Shown here in pieces: positions 1 to 8,311 of a stretch of DNA of 64,000 nucleotides (position 1 is its first letter; every line of letters starts with the position of its first letter). Origin of the DNA: Spirochaetaceae bacterium (lineage in GTDB: Bacteria; Spirochaetota; Spirochaetia; Treponematales; Treponemataceae); assembly GCA_017614995.1 (NCBI GenBank), contig JAGAAX010000039.1:124001-188000 (forward strand), given 5' to 3'. The notes under the pieces are model-generated. The model was not told where the DNA came from, searched no databases, and was given only the letters and a program-made list of their open reading frames with translations. A program made the position numbers and the translations under genes.

Positions 1-678
1 GAGCGCCAGAAAGCACACAAGCAGAGAAACCGAAATTGCAAAGCCTATAACAAGGCAGTGCGGGTTAAAATACTGAAAAATAATGGCAACAACCAGAGCA
101 ATGCTGTAAAAAACCACGCATGTAATTGTTGCAGCTTTTATCTTCTTTTTGAATTTAAAGCAGTGAATAAGCCCAAGAATAATGTAGAAGCCGGCAATTA
201 TGTAGAGAACGGTCATGCCTGCGCCATGATGATAAGCACCGGTTTCGTCGTTGTACATTGTCCAATGCGTCAACGGCGATGTAATTGTAGAAATCAGAAT
301 ATAGTAGACTGTTAAGCCGAGCGTGTATTTAATCACTTTTGGGGTTTCAGCATAAGTGTGTGTCATTGAAAGCAAAAAGTAATAGTAAAACAGCGGAATC
401 ATGTTTACTGAAAGAATGTGTACAATGTTTACTATGTTGGTTAAGACCGGCGCTTTTAACGCATAATACTGATTTGTATAAACGGACAGAAGATTAAAGA
501 TAATGCCGGTTAGAGCAGATGCCGTCAAAAGTAGAAAAACTTTAGAATTATGAGTCGGAAAATGTTTGTAAAAAATCAGAACAGCAAGAATAATCGACGT
601 AATGATAAGGCTTGCAATATCGAAATATATAATGTAATTCACAAAGTTAATATATAGACAATAGAATTTTATGTCCAT
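1..678 (-). CDS. Integral membrane sensor N-terminus, truncated by window edge
   Basis: Reading the minus strand from an ATG at 678 gives 226 codons open to base 1, so the 3' end lies outside the window. The protein starts MDIKFYCLYINF and is a run of hydrophobic helices separated by short polar loops (for example around residues 15-35, 45-60, 75-95 and 110-130, with further helices up to the edge). This matches the multi-helix input modules (7TM histidine-kinase-N-like) that treponemes place before GGDEF or kinase domains. The output domain is not visible, so that assignment is inference. A GGAG lies about 15 nt upstream of the ATG, which is rather far. It diverges from rsmE. Confidence 0.6.
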   Translation of the reverse strand, partial: MDIKFYCLYINFVNYIIYFDIASLIITSIILAVLIFYKHFPTHNSKVFLLLTASALTGIIFNLLSVYTNQYYALKAPVLTNIVNIVHILSVNMIPLFYYYFLLSMTHTYAETPKVIKYTLGLTVYYILISTITSPLTHWTMYNDETGAYHHGAGMTVLYIIAGFYIILGLIHCFKFKKKIKAATITCVVFYSIALVVAIIFQYFNPHCLVIGFAISVSLLVCFLAL

Positions 679-812
679 AAATTTTCTAAAATCTCCAATT
701 AGAATTAACAAAGTAAATGTTTTGTATCTTAATTTGAGAAACTTTGTAAATTTTTATAAACGAAGATTATATATTTGTTGACTTATTGACTGACTTTATT
801 ATTCTGATTTGT

Positions 813-818
813 TATAAT
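813..818 (+). promoter_or_regulatory. rsmE promoter -10 (extended TGnTATAAT)
   Basis: TATAAT at 813-818 is preceded by TGT (extended -10). TTGACT and TGACTT lie further upstream at non-ideal spacing. The -10 ends 13 nt before the rsmE ATG, so the expected leader is only about 6 nt long and carries no clear ribosome-binding site. Confidence 0.55.
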
Positions 819-831
819 TCAGAAGAATCAG

Positions 832-1572
832 ATGAATATTGTTTTATTTAAAGAAAATGAAATTTCTCAAAGACTGCCGTTAAGAGATCCGCGCGGCGAG
901 CATATAAAGAAAATTCTGCACAAATCTGCCGGAGAAACTTTTGAAGCTGGTATAATCAATGTTTCAGAGGGCGAGTGCCGCATTCTAGAAATTACGGAAA
1001 AGGACATAGCTTTTGAATATAAGTCGCTGCGCCCGGTTGCGCCGCTTTACCGGCTGAAGCTTGTTATAGGCTTTCCGCGCCCGATACAGCTTAAACGGCT
1101 TCTCCGCGATGTGGTAAGCCTCGGCGTTTCAGAGATTCATCTTACAGGCACAGAATTAGGCGAAAAATCTTATTTGAAGTCTACTCTGCTTGAAAGGGGC
1201 GCAGCCGAGGCGATGTTGATTGACGGTGCGTGTCAGGCAAAATCTGCCGCGCTTCCGGCTTTGTACATGCACAATAATTTGTCTGAATATTTTGAGGCTG
1301 TTTTTAGAGATGTTCAGTCTGAGGATGAGCTTGTTCTTTTAGACAATATAAAGCCGGAATTCAGGCTTTCAGATGCTGTTATGCAAAGGCAGTTTGAAGG
1401 CAAAACCGTAATTGCTGCAATAGGCTCTGAACGCGGCTGGACAGACAGAGAAAGAGACAAATTTAAAGAGAAAGGCTTTAAGTTTTATAGTCTTGGCAGC
1501 CGCGTTTTAAGAACTGAAACAGCCGCGACAACGGCAGTTTCGCTTGCGCTTGCCGCCATGAATATTCTTTAG
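832..1572 (+). CDS. rsmE: 16S rRNA (uracil-1498-N3)-methyltransferase RsmE
   Basis: 246 aa, the usual length for RsmE, a SPOUT-family enzyme that methylates U1498 of 16S rRNA using S-adenosylmethionine. The N-terminal RNA-binding part is followed by the SPOUT core with LVIGFPRP near residue 78. The C-terminal knot contains AAIGSERGWTDRE and LGSRVLRTETAATTA, which are RsmE hallmarks forming the cofactor pocket. The ATG follows a short leader with an extended -10. The SprT-like gene follows after 14 nt and is probably cotranscribed. Assignment is secure. Confidence 0.95.
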   Translation: MNIVLFKENEISQRLPLRDPRGEHIKKILHKSAGETFEAGIINVSEGECRILEITEKDIAFEYKSLRPVAPLYRLKLVIGFPRPIQLKRLLRDVVSLGVSEIHLTGTELGEKSYLKSTLLERGAAEAMLIDGACQAKSAALPALYMHNNLSEYFEAVFRDVQSEDELVLLDNIKPEFRLSDAVMQRQFEGKTVIAAIGSERGWTDRERDKFKEKGFKFYSLGSRVLRTETAATTAVSLALAAMNIL

Positions 1573-1586
1573 AATTGGAGTAAAAA

Positions 1587-2369
1587 ATGAACCAAGACCA
1601 GATAAAAGAAATGCTGCTTAAAATTGAAGATACGGAATTAGACTTCTCTGTAACTTTTACGGGCAAAGAAAGCAAAAAAGTAAACGGCTTATACAAGCCC
1701 GACACGCATGAGATTTTGCTTCATACCAAAAATTTTAAGACAGACAATCAGCTTGTTTACACCACCATTCACGAATATGCACATCATCTTATTGCTGAGC
1801 AGAATCCGCTTAAATGTTCTGGAAGAGCCCATACAAACGAATTCTGGGCAAAATTCCACGAGCTTCTTGAAAAAGCTGAACAGCAGGGCTTGTATGTGCT
1901 CGGCTTTGAGAATTCGCCTGAATTAGAAGCTTTGACCGAAGATATACGCAAAAATTACCTTGAAGCCAACGGTCAGCTTATGATTGAATTCGGCAAAAAG
2001 CTTTCACAGGCTTACGAGCTTTGCGAAAGTGCAGGTATCCGCTATGAAGATTATCTTGACCGCGTTTTGAAGCTGCCGCGCGCAACTGCGCAGAGCATAA
2101 GCAAAGTGGCAAAAGCTGAGCCTGCTGCCGCTCTTGGCTTTGACAACATGAAGCTCGTCGCTTCTCTGCCCGCTTCAAAGCAGAAAGAAGCCGAATCAGA
2201 GCTTCTTGCCGGCAAAACGCCTGACACTGTAAGATTTATGATGAAGAAAAAAGCTGAAGAAACTGACAAAAAGCAGGTTCTTGAGCGCGAAAAACGCCGC
2301 ATTGAAAAAACTATCGCGCAGCTTTCCCAGCGCCTCGAAATGATAGAAGAAAATCTGGCCGCTCTATAA
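1587..2369 (+). CDS. SprT-like zinc-binding protein with C-terminal coiled coil
   Basis: 260 aa. An HExxH zinc-binding motif is visible in TTIHEYAHHLIAEQ (residues about 60-73), with a downstream HTNEFW that may add a ligand, as in SprT-like or small metallopeptidase-like domains. The middle contains a helical stretch (LPRATAQSISKVAKAE) that resembles a helix-turn-helix. The last 50 residues are charged and heptad-like (KKQVLEREKRRIEKTI), suggesting a coiled coil. GGAG lies 6-8 nt before the ATG. It follows rsmE by 14 nt. Whether it is an active protease, and on what substrate, cannot be said from sequence. Confidence 0.65.
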   Translation: MNQDQIKEMLLKIEDTELDFSVTFTGKESKKVNGLYKPDTHEILLHTKNFKTDNQLVYTTIHEYAHHLIAEQNPLKCSGRAHTNEFWAKFHELLEKAEQQGLYVLGFENSPELEALTEDIRKNYLEANGQLMIEFGKKLSQAYELCESAGIRYEDYLDRVLKLPRATAQSISKVAKAEPAAALGFDNMKLVASLPASKQKEAESELLAGKTPDTVRFMMKKKAEETDKKQVLEREKRRIEKTIAQLSQRLEMIEENLAAL

Positions 2370-2396
2370 GTTCAATTTATACGAGGATAGTACAAA

Positions 2397-3248
2397 ATGA
2401 AAAAAGTAGTTTTTGTTTTATTTATAATATCTGTTATGCAATTTGCTTTAACAGGTGAAGACAATTTGTTCTCTAAAACAAGTGTGGTTTATGCAAAAAG
2501 TATAGTTTTTAAATATTCCAATCCTGAATATATAAAAAATATTCCTGCTAGTTTGAAACGAATGACATTAAAATACGGAGAATATACAGAAGTATTCAAT
2601 TTCAGTGATGGAAAACTCGCTTCAGAAGATTCAAATGTTCGTGATGGAAGACATAATGAATATATTTATGATGATAAAGGAAGACTTATAAATTGTACGC
2701 CAGATTTTAGTTTTGAATATGAAGATGATTTTAAACGAAAGATTTTCTTTATGAATAATCTTCAAAGGATAGAAAAAGTTGTTTACGAAGATTCTTGTAT
2801 AAAAGCTACATGTATTGATATTGGAAAAAATCGAAAAACAGGCGAATTATTTGAATCAACCATCGAGACTGTAGATTACTTTTATGAAAACAATCTGGAA
2901 AGACTTGTCAAGATTATTGATAAAACCTTTATGAATAGAAAAGACAGAAATCAGATGTCAATGGGTTATGAATATGATTTTGAGTATAATTCTTGTGAAA
3001 ATGGTGATGAGCTGAAAAAAGTAACTTGTATAAACTTAAAAGATAATTCTGTATTTTTTACAGAGGAATATTCATATTCTGACGGTTATTTAACTCAAAT
3101 CATAACAGATTATCCAAGCCGCAGTAGTTGGAATGCAAGAACAGTTTTAAGTGATTATGATGAATATGGTAATTTCCGATGCTGTAAAATATTTGATTCA
3201 GATGGTGCTGAAACAACATATTTACGGGAATTTGTATACAAAAACTAA
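2397..3248 (+). CDS. Secreted protein with YD-repeat-like beta segments
   Basis: 283 aa starting with a signal peptide (MKKVVFVLFIISVMQFAL), with no clear lipobox. The mature part is rich in repeated Tyr/Asp/Gly segments such as EYIYDDKGRLINC, DYFYENNLERLVKII and VLSDYDEYGNF, which resemble the YD/RHS-type beta-strand repeats of secreted bacterial proteins. GAGGAT lies upstream of the ATG. It is AT-richer than rsmE and the SprT-like gene before it, hinting at a faster-evolving or acquired gene. It ends 2 nt from the convergent ricT stop. I recognise no specific family; periplasmic or surface location is inferred. Confidence 0.6.
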   Translation: MKKVVFVLFIISVMQFALTGEDNLFSKTSVVYAKSIVFKYSNPEYIKNIPASLKRMTLKYGEYTEVFNFSDGKLASEDSNVRDGRHNEYIYDDKGRLINCTPDFSFEYEDDFKRKIFFMNNLQRIEKVVYEDSCIKATCIDIGKNRKTGELFESTIETVDYFYENNLERLVKIIDKTFMNRKDRNQMSMGYEYDFEYNSCENGDELKKVTCINLKDNSVFFTEEYSYSDGYLTQIITDYPSRSSWNARTVLSDYDEYGNFRCCKIFDSDGAETTYLREFVYKN

Positions 3249-3249
3249 C

Positions 3250-4182
3250 TCAGCTTACGATTTTCCACTTGCCGTCGATGTATTTCATTCTTGAAACAGG
3301 AATTTCAAGGATGCGGCCGTCATCTCCAATCATTTTGACCATTGTGGTAAGAGGATTTGATTCCATTACTCTGAATGTTGTGCCGTCATAGAAGAATTTC
3401 ACGCCCTCATTCGGCAATTTCCGTCTTGCTTCAGCATACCAGTCGTATTCGTAAGAAAGGCAGCACAAAAGCCGTCCGCACTGTCCGGAAATTTTCATGG
3501 AATTAAGCGAAAGATTCTGGTCTTTCGCCATTCTGATAGAAACTGGGCGCAGTTTGTCAGAAACAGCGTGGCAGCAGTAAGGTCTGCCGCATACGCCAAG
3601 ACCGCCTGTAATGCGTGACTCGTCTCTTACGCCAATCTGACGCAGCTCAATTCTCATCTTGAATACAGAAACCAAATCTTTTACAAGCTCTCTAAAATCA
3701 ACGCGGTTTTCGGCACTGAAAAAGAACAGCACTTTCTGCTCTTCAAGAAGGTAATGCGTTGCAATCAGCTTCATATCAAGGTGATGGGCTGCAACCTTTT
3801 CTTGAAAAATCTTAAAAGCCGATTCTTCTTTGCTGCGGAGTTCAGCGGCTCTTTCAAGGTCTTGGGCAGTTGCCTTGCGTTCAATCATAACAACATCGTC
3901 AGGGCGAATACCGACCGGAGTTGTAGAAATGCCCATTACTTTTGCAAGGTCTTTTCCGTAGCGTGTGGGAATTATCACAAAGTCGCCGGCTTCAAGCTTT
4001 ACATTGTCCGGGGCGGTTGCATAGACGCCCTCGCTTGAGTATTCAAGCTTTGTTTTGTAAAGCGGTTCTGGAAAAACGTAGTTTTCTGCTTCTTCGGCGG
4101 AACGGTCGTCATAAACCGGATCTTCAAGAAGCGAAAGATCGTCGCTTTTGGGTTCTATATCATTTTCAAAAACTTCACTCAT
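3250..4182 (-). CDS. ricT: RicT/YaaT-family protein (PSP1 C-terminal domain)
   Basis: 310 aa. The PSP1 domain is recognisable from LGVCGRPYCCHA, ISGQCGRLLCCLSYEYDWY and FFSAENRVDFRELVKDL. The clustered cysteines match the Fe-S-binding cysteines of B. subtilis RicT (YaaT), part of the RicA/F/T complex that affects RNase Y-dependent mRNA maturation. Residues 1-35 are acidic and poorly conserved. It is last in a minus-strand operon after the M23 peptidase, bactofilin and YaaR genes. The yaaR-yaaT pairing also occurs in Firmicutes. A GGAG sits before the ATG. Confidence 0.85.
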   Translation of the reverse strand: MSEVFENDIEPKSDDLSLLEDPVYDDRSAEEAENYVFPEPLYKTKLEYSSEGVYATAPDNVKLEAGDFVIIPTRYGKDLAKVMGISTTPVGIRPDDVVMIERKATAQDLERAAELRSKEESAFKIFQEKVAAHHLDMKLIATHYLLEEQKVLFFFSAENRVDFRELVKDLVSVFKMRIELRQIGVRDESRITGGLGVCGRPYCCHAVSDKLRPVSIRMAKDQNLSLNSMKISGQCGRLLCCLSYEYDWYAEARRKLPNEGVKFFYDGTTFRVMESNPLTTMVKMIGDDGRILEIPVSRMKYIDGKWKIVS

Positions 4183-4197
4183 AATTTCTCCAAGTCT

Positions 4198-4713
4198 TTA
4201 TGTAATTAAATCTATCAGCAGACCGTTGATTTCGTCAATCTTTGCAAGAAAGGCAATCTGATCACGCTGGTTTATCAAAACTTCGGCGGCAAGCTTTTCG
4301 AGCTTTTGGTCAATTATTTCAATTTGAAAGAATTTTTTCCGCTTTTTGACGAGCCTGCTGCTTTCATGCTTTTCTACTTCAAAGCAGGTTTTGACGACAT
4401 AGTTTATAAAATTTTTTACGGCGCGCTTATATTTTTGAACATCCTCGTTTGTCTGATTTTTCCGTAAGTCGTTTCCGGTAGAATATACCGAATCAAGAAG
4501 TGTTTCTACAGCTTTTTCATAAGGCAGTCCGATAATTTCGGGCGGAAAGCCGGCATTAATTAGTTTTTCTTCTTCAGATTCAGAGGCGTCTTTTAGAAAA
4601 TCTGAAAATATGTGCTTTTTTGTCGCCGCTTTTTTGGTTTCAGTCTCTTTTTTTCTGGCCTGTGCAGCCGCAGTAAAATATAATGATGTTCCTAATGGGT
4701 CAATAGAACTCAT
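4198..4713 (-). CDS. YaaR-family (DUF327) protein
   Basis: 171 aa. Contains the DUF327 pattern: a basic low-complexity N-terminus (ARKKETETKKAATKK), FSDFLKDASESEEEKL, then YKRAVKNFINYVVK near the middle and KIDEINGLLIDLI at the end. The family is of unknown function but is commonly encoded next to the PSP1/RicT gene, as here (15 nt upstream of ricT). Helical and cytoplasmic, with no signal or membrane segment. Part of the M23-bactofilin-YaaR-RicT operon. Confidence 0.75.
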   Translation of the reverse strand: MSSIDPLGTSLYFTAAAQARKKETETKKAATKKHIFSDFLKDASESEEEKLINAGFPPEIIGLPYEKAVETLLDSVYSTGNDLRKNQTNEDVQKYKRAVKNFINYVVKTCFEVEKHESSRLVKKRKKFFQIEIIDQKLEKLAAEVLINQRDQIAFLAKIDEINGLLIDLIT

Positions 4714-4758
4714 GGAAACTCCTAAGCTGAAAATGCCCGAAAATGACGCCCGGTTCTG

Positions 4759-5184
4759 TTAGTTTTCGTGAACTATAAAAGTTTTTCCCGAAACAGCCTT
4801 TACATCTATCCAATGATTTTTTGCTTCTTCAAAAGCCTCTTCGTCGCTAAGCGTTATACATTCGCCGTTTACAAGCACGTTGCCGTCAAGCTGAAGATGC
4901 TTTGTAACTATGTCGCCGAGAACTACGGCTTTGGGGTACAGATGCACACCTTCCGGTGCGAGAATGTCGCCTTCGATTACTCCGCCGCATACATCAACAG
5001 AATGAGCGATAATATCAGCCTTTATTCTTGCGGCAGAACCAATCCACACATGTCCGGCTGATTCAATCTTGCCGTTAATATCGCCGTCTATGCGTGCAAT
5101 TCCGGCTGAGTATATATTGCCTGTTATTAAAGAACCGACACCGACAATGGTGTTCATCGAAATATCGTCTGTATGAAAAGCCAT
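4759..5184 (-). CDS. Bactofilin (polymer-forming cytoskeletal protein)
   Basis: 141 aa, typical bactofilin size. The core is a right-handed beta-helix with a short glycine-centred repeat: GVGSLITGNIYSAGIARIDG, DINGKIESAGHVWIG, IIAHSVDVCGGVIEGDI, AVVLGDIVTKHLQLDG. Bactofilins self-assemble into membrane-associated filaments and often scaffold peptidoglycan hydrolases. The gene lies 2 nt downstream of an M23 peptidase gene, the classic bactofilin partner, so a role in cell-shape control with that enzyme is a well-supported inference. Confidence 0.9.
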   Translation of the reverse strand: MAFHTDDISMNTIVGVGSLITGNIYSAGIARIDGDINGKIESAGHVWIGSAARIKADIIAHSVDVCGGVIEGDILAPEGVHLYPKAVVLGDIVTKHLQLDGNVLVNGECITLSDEEAFEEAKNHWIDVKAVSGKTFIVHEN

Positions 5185-5186
5185 AA

Positions 5187-6209
5187 TTATTTTGTTAAGA
5201 CTACGTTTACATATTTTGCAGGGTCAACAACATCAGAACCGATATGAACTTCGTAATGAAGATGCGGACCTGTTGATTTGCCTGTATTACCGATAAGACC
5301 GATTGTATCGCCCTGCATTATAAACTGACCTTTTTTTACAAAGACTTCACGCATGTGACCATAGCGTGTGTAAAAACCATGCTTGTGCTTGATAATTACA
5401 TAATTGCCAAGTCCGTTGTCAAATGCTGAAGTAACAACCTGTCCGTTTGCTGTTGCTATTATAGGGTCTCCTGCGCGGTATGTAGAGAAGTCCATTCCTT
5501 TATGAATATACCATTGACCTGTAAATGGGTTGATGTTCTGACCGAAAGGCATTGAAATGTGTCCGATGCCGCCTTTAAGCGGGTGAACACTTGGAATATC
5601 TGAAAAAAGTGTGCTCTGTGCCTGAAGCATTTTTCCAATTTCTTCGATTGGCTGAACTGCATTCTCAAGATAAGATGCAAGCATTTTGACATCGGCGGTT
5701 TCGGCGGTTGTTGTGCCTGAATATTCCTGAAAGTCAAATAAAGAGGCAAGGTCGCCGGACTGGGTTTGTCCAGAAGTTTTTTTGGTCTGCTGGTTCATGC
5801 CGAGCATAGACAGTGTTTCAGATAAAGAACCCTGAAATTTTTTGGCAGCCTGCAAAAGGTTTGTGTTTTCATCGCGGAGCTCATCAAGCCCGGCGCGGGC
5901 TTCTTTGTTTTCAGTCTGAAGCCTTGCAATTTCTGCATTAGCAGATAAAGCAGTTTTGTTGAACCAGAAAAATGAAAAAAAGACGCCTGCAATTATAACA
6001 GCGCATGAAATCAAGGCAAAAACATTAGTCTGAAAATTCAAGACTTTGTTCTGCGAATGTGGAACTATCATAATTGTCAGCTTGCGGTTACAGCCATGAA
6101 ATAGCGAAGAAAAACCCCGGCCGATTCCCACTCCAATGCGGCCAAAGAAGCGCAAAATTGTCTGAACAGCATTTTTTTCTGCGCGTTTATATCTACGAGT
6201 CCGAGCCAA
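5187..6209 (-). CDS. M23-family (LytM-type) peptidoglycan endopeptidase, membrane-anchored
   Basis: About 340 aa from a TTG start at 6209. The domain order is a basic cytoplasmic N-terminus (ARTRRYKRAEKN), one membrane helix (FALISCAVIIAGVFFSFFWF), a coiled coil (IARLQTENKEARAGLDELRD), and a C-terminal LytM domain with HKGMDFS, GNYVIIKHKHGFYTRYGHM and GPHLHYEVH, the zinc and active-site His motifs. It should cleave peptidoglycan cross-links in the periplasm. The start was chosen because GGAG sits 7 nt before this TTG. The longer frame to 6329 would begin inside the -35 box of an excellent promoter. First gene of the bactofilin operon. Confidence 0.88.
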   Translation of the reverse strand: MARTRRYKRAEKNAVQTILRFFGRIGVGIGRGFSSLFHGCNRKLTIMIVPHSQNKVLNFQTNVFALISCAVIIAGVFFSFFWFNKTALSANAEIARLQTENKEARAGLDELRDENTNLLQAAKKFQGSLSETLSMLGMNQQTKKTSGQTQSGDLASLFDFQEYSGTTTAETADVKMLASYLENAVQPIEEIGKMLQAQSTLFSDIPSVHPLKGGIGHISMPFGQNINPFTGQWYIHKGMDFSTYRAGDPIIATANGQVVTSAFDNGLGNYVIIKHKHGFYTRYGHMREVFVKKGQFIMQGDTIGLIGNTGKSTGPHLHYEVHIGSDVVDPAKYVNVVLTK

Positions 6210-6300
6210 GAGATAACTCCAAAGAATTAGATTTACAGCTTCTCTAAAAATCCCCAATTTAGATGTGCTGTTAAGAAACAAAAACGTTGAAATTTCTACT

Positions 6301-6329
6301 ATAATAGCATCAAAATGAACGTCTGTCAA
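6301..6329 (-). promoter_or_regulatory. Sigma-70-type promoter of the M23-bactofilin-yaaR-ricT operon
   Basis: On the minus strand TTGACA (6329-6324), 17 bp, TATTAT (6306-6301). Near-consensus. Predicted initiation near 6294 gives a leader of about 85 nt before the TTG start at 6209. Confidence 0.8.
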
Positions 6330-6356
6330 ACAACATAATAGCCCAAAAGCTTTTGA

Positions 6357-6385
6357 TTGACGTGTGAAGTTTCCTGTGTTAAACT
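6357..6385 (+). promoter_or_regulatory. Sigma-70-type promoter of tatD
   Basis: TTGACG (6357-6362), 17 bp, TAAACT (6380-6385). It is divergent from the M23 promoter 28 bp away. Transcription should start near 6392, leaving a leader of about 50 nt with GGAAG before the ATG at 6444. Confidence 0.75.
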
Positions 6386-6443
6386 TATCGGCAGGAACAG
6401 AAAGAAGTTAAGGTTCCTCACATTTCATCTCTGGAAGAAAGCA

Positions 6444-7223
6444 ATGCAGTTTTTTGATACTCACGCTCATATCGGGCTTATTTACAATGACCCAATTGAG
6501 CAGCTTCGTGTTTTACAGGAAGCAAAAAAAGCACATGTAACCCGCATCGTAAGCATCTGCAACAGTTTGCGTGACTTTGGAACAGTATATAATAACCTCA
6601 AGTCGTTGCCAAACGTGTATCATGCTGTAGGTGTCGCTCCGTCAGAAGTTGTAAATCCTGGCAAAGACTGGATACAGACAATTGAGGCGTCTGTAAAGCT
6701 GCCTAATGTTGTTGCTATCGGCGAGACAGGCTTGGATTATTTTAAAAAATATGGCGATAAAACTTCGCAGATCGAGCTTTTTATTACACAGCTTGAACTG
6801 GCAGAAAAATACAATCTGCCTGTAATTATTCATAACAGGGAAGCAGGCAAAGACGTTCTTGATATATTGAAAGACCGCATACCTTCAGCCGGTGCCGTTC
6901 TGCACTGTTATTCTGAAAATGCTGCTTATGCAAAAGAAGCAGAAAAATTGAATTTGTATTTCTCTTTTGCCGGTAATGTTACTTATAGAAATGCACGCAA
7001 TCTCCATGAAACAGCTTTGAATGTTCCGATTGACCGCATTTTAATTGAAACAGAAAGCCCTTTCATGATTCCTGCCGAATACCGCGTACGCAAAAGAACA
7101 ATGCCGGCTTATCTGCCTTCAACAGCGCATTTTCTTGCAGGGCTTCTCGACATGGACGAAGAAGAGCTTGCCGCACAATTGTGGAAAAATAGCTGTAAAT
7201 TTTTCAGACTGCCGGAAGACTAA
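6444..7223 (+). CDS. TatD-family metal-dependent DNase/hydrolase
   Basis: 259 aa, standard for TatD proteins (metal-dependent 3'-5' DNases and related hydrolases). The TIM-barrel metal ligands are visible: FDTHAHIG at residue 3, IGETGLDYF near residue 95, VIIHNREAG near 130, LHCYSE near 155 and LIETESPF near 205. The ATG at 6444 is preferred because it has GGAAG upstream and starts one residue before the conserved strand. The frame is open further up to a TTG at 6357, but that TTG is the -35 box. dus follows after 24 nt. Confidence 0.9.
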   Translation: MQFFDTHAHIGLIYNDPIEQLRVLQEAKKAHVTRIVSICNSLRDFGTVYNNLKSLPNVYHAVGVAPSEVVNPGKDWIQTIEASVKLPNVVAIGETGLDYFKKYGDKTSQIELFITQLELAEKYNLPVIIHNREAGKDVLDILKDRIPSAGAVLHCYSENAAYAKEAEKLNLYFSFAGNVTYRNARNLHETALNVPIDRILIETESPFMIPAEYRVRKRTMPAYLPSTAHFLAGLLDMDEEELAAQLWKNSCKFFRLPED

Positions 7224-7247
7224 CCGCGCGCGTCAGAACTTTAGTAT

Positions 7248-8258
7248 ATGACAAACGAAAATCAGTTCTATCATTCTGTCTCAATAGGAAGCCTGAAGCT
7301 GGACGGGAATTTGTTCTTAGCTCCAGTCGCAGGCTATTCTGACTGTGCATTCAGGCATTTGTGCAGAAAAGGCGGCGCAAATTTTTCGTATACAGAAATG
7401 GTTTCCGCTGAAGCACTGGTGCGTGGTTCGGGTAAAACGCAGGAACTTATGGTGCGTGCCCCGGACGAAGACAAATATGCCGTACAGATTTTCGGCGGCG
7501 AGCCTGAAACAGTGGCAAAAGCTGCGCTGATTGTTGCTGAAAGGGTTAATCCCGAAGTTATAGACATAAATGCAGGCTGTCCTGTTCCAAAGATTATAAA
7601 AAGCGGCGCCGGTTCTGCATTAACAAGAGACCCGGAACGGCTCTTTGCGGTTCTAAACTGCACAAAAAAAGCTTTGACCGAAGCCGGCAAAGATATTCCT
7701 GTTACGGTAAAAATCCGCTCCGGTTGGGATTCTTCTAGTCTGACATGGAAAGAAGCCGCCGAAGCTTCTCTTAAAGCCGGTGCAGACGCAATTACACTGC
7801 ATCCGCGCACAAGGGCGCAGGGCTACGAAGGTAAGGCTGACTGGGCACTGCTCGCAGAGCTTGTAAAGCTTGTCGGCGGCAAAATTCCGGTTTTTGCTTC
7901 CGGCGATATTTTTTCGCCTGAAAGTGTAAGGGCTTGTTTTGAGCAGACCGGCGTTGACGGTGTAATGTTTGCGCGCGGCGCAATGGGCAACCCTTTCATT
8001 TTTAACGAGACAAGGCGGTTCTTGCTGACAGGCGAAAAATACTCGACGCCGCCCGAAGTCAGAATCTCTGCCGGAATGGAAGAGCTTGATATTCTGATAA
8101 AAGTCAAGGGCGAGGTAACCGCCTGCCGCGAAATGCGCAAAAGATTCTGCGCATATTCAAAGGGGCTTGATAAAGCAAGCCAGATGCGCGCTTCAATAGT
8201 CAGTGCAAATACGCGCGCAGATTTTGCCGCAATTTTTTCAGACTATTTTACTTTGTGA
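7248..8258 (+). CDS. dus: tRNA-dihydrouridine synthase (DusB-like)
   Basis: 336 aa flavoprotein that reduces uridines in tRNA D-loops. Diagnostic segments are LAPVAGYSDCAFRHLCRKGG (FMN-binding strand 1), QIFGGEPE, DINAGCPVPKI with the catalytic Cys, VTVKIRSGWD, ITLHPRTRAQGY with the conserved His, and IPVFASGDI followed by GVMFARGAMGNP. This pattern fits the DusB branch used by most bacteria. There is no strong ribosome-binding site, but the gene follows tatD closely and is probably translated from the same message. Confidence 0.92.
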   Translation: MTNENQFYHSVSIGSLKLDGNLFLAPVAGYSDCAFRHLCRKGGANFSYTEMVSAEALVRGSGKTQELMVRAPDEDKYAVQIFGGEPETVAKAALIVAERVNPEVIDINAGCPVPKIIKSGAGSALTRDPERLFAVLNCTKKALTEAGKDIPVTVKIRSGWDSSSLTWKEAAEASLKAGADAITLHPRTRAQGYEGKADWALLAELVKLVGGKIPVFASGDIFSPESVRACFEQTGVDGVMFARGAMGNPFIFNETRRFLLTGEKYSTPPEVRISAGMEELDILIKVKGEVTACREMRKRFCAYSKGLDKASQMRASIVSANTRADFAAIFSDYFTL

Positions 8259-8276
8259 GTTAATGCAAATAATTTA

Positions 8277-8305
8277 TTGTCAAATCTAATTGATAGGGTT
8301 AAAAT
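8277..8305 (+). promoter_or_regulatory. Promoter predicted to give a leaderless mRNA
   Basis: TTGTCA (8277-8282), 17 bp, TAAAAT (8300-8305), then only 6 nt before the ATG at 8312. No ribosome-binding site is present, so transcription should start at or next to the start codon. Confidence 0.7.
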
Positions 8306-8311
8306 ATTAAT

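Noticed and set aside
58-315. An 85-codon plus-strand frame near the left edge
   Set aside because: It is antisense to the truncated membrane protein, whose hydrophobic helices are clear on the minus strand.
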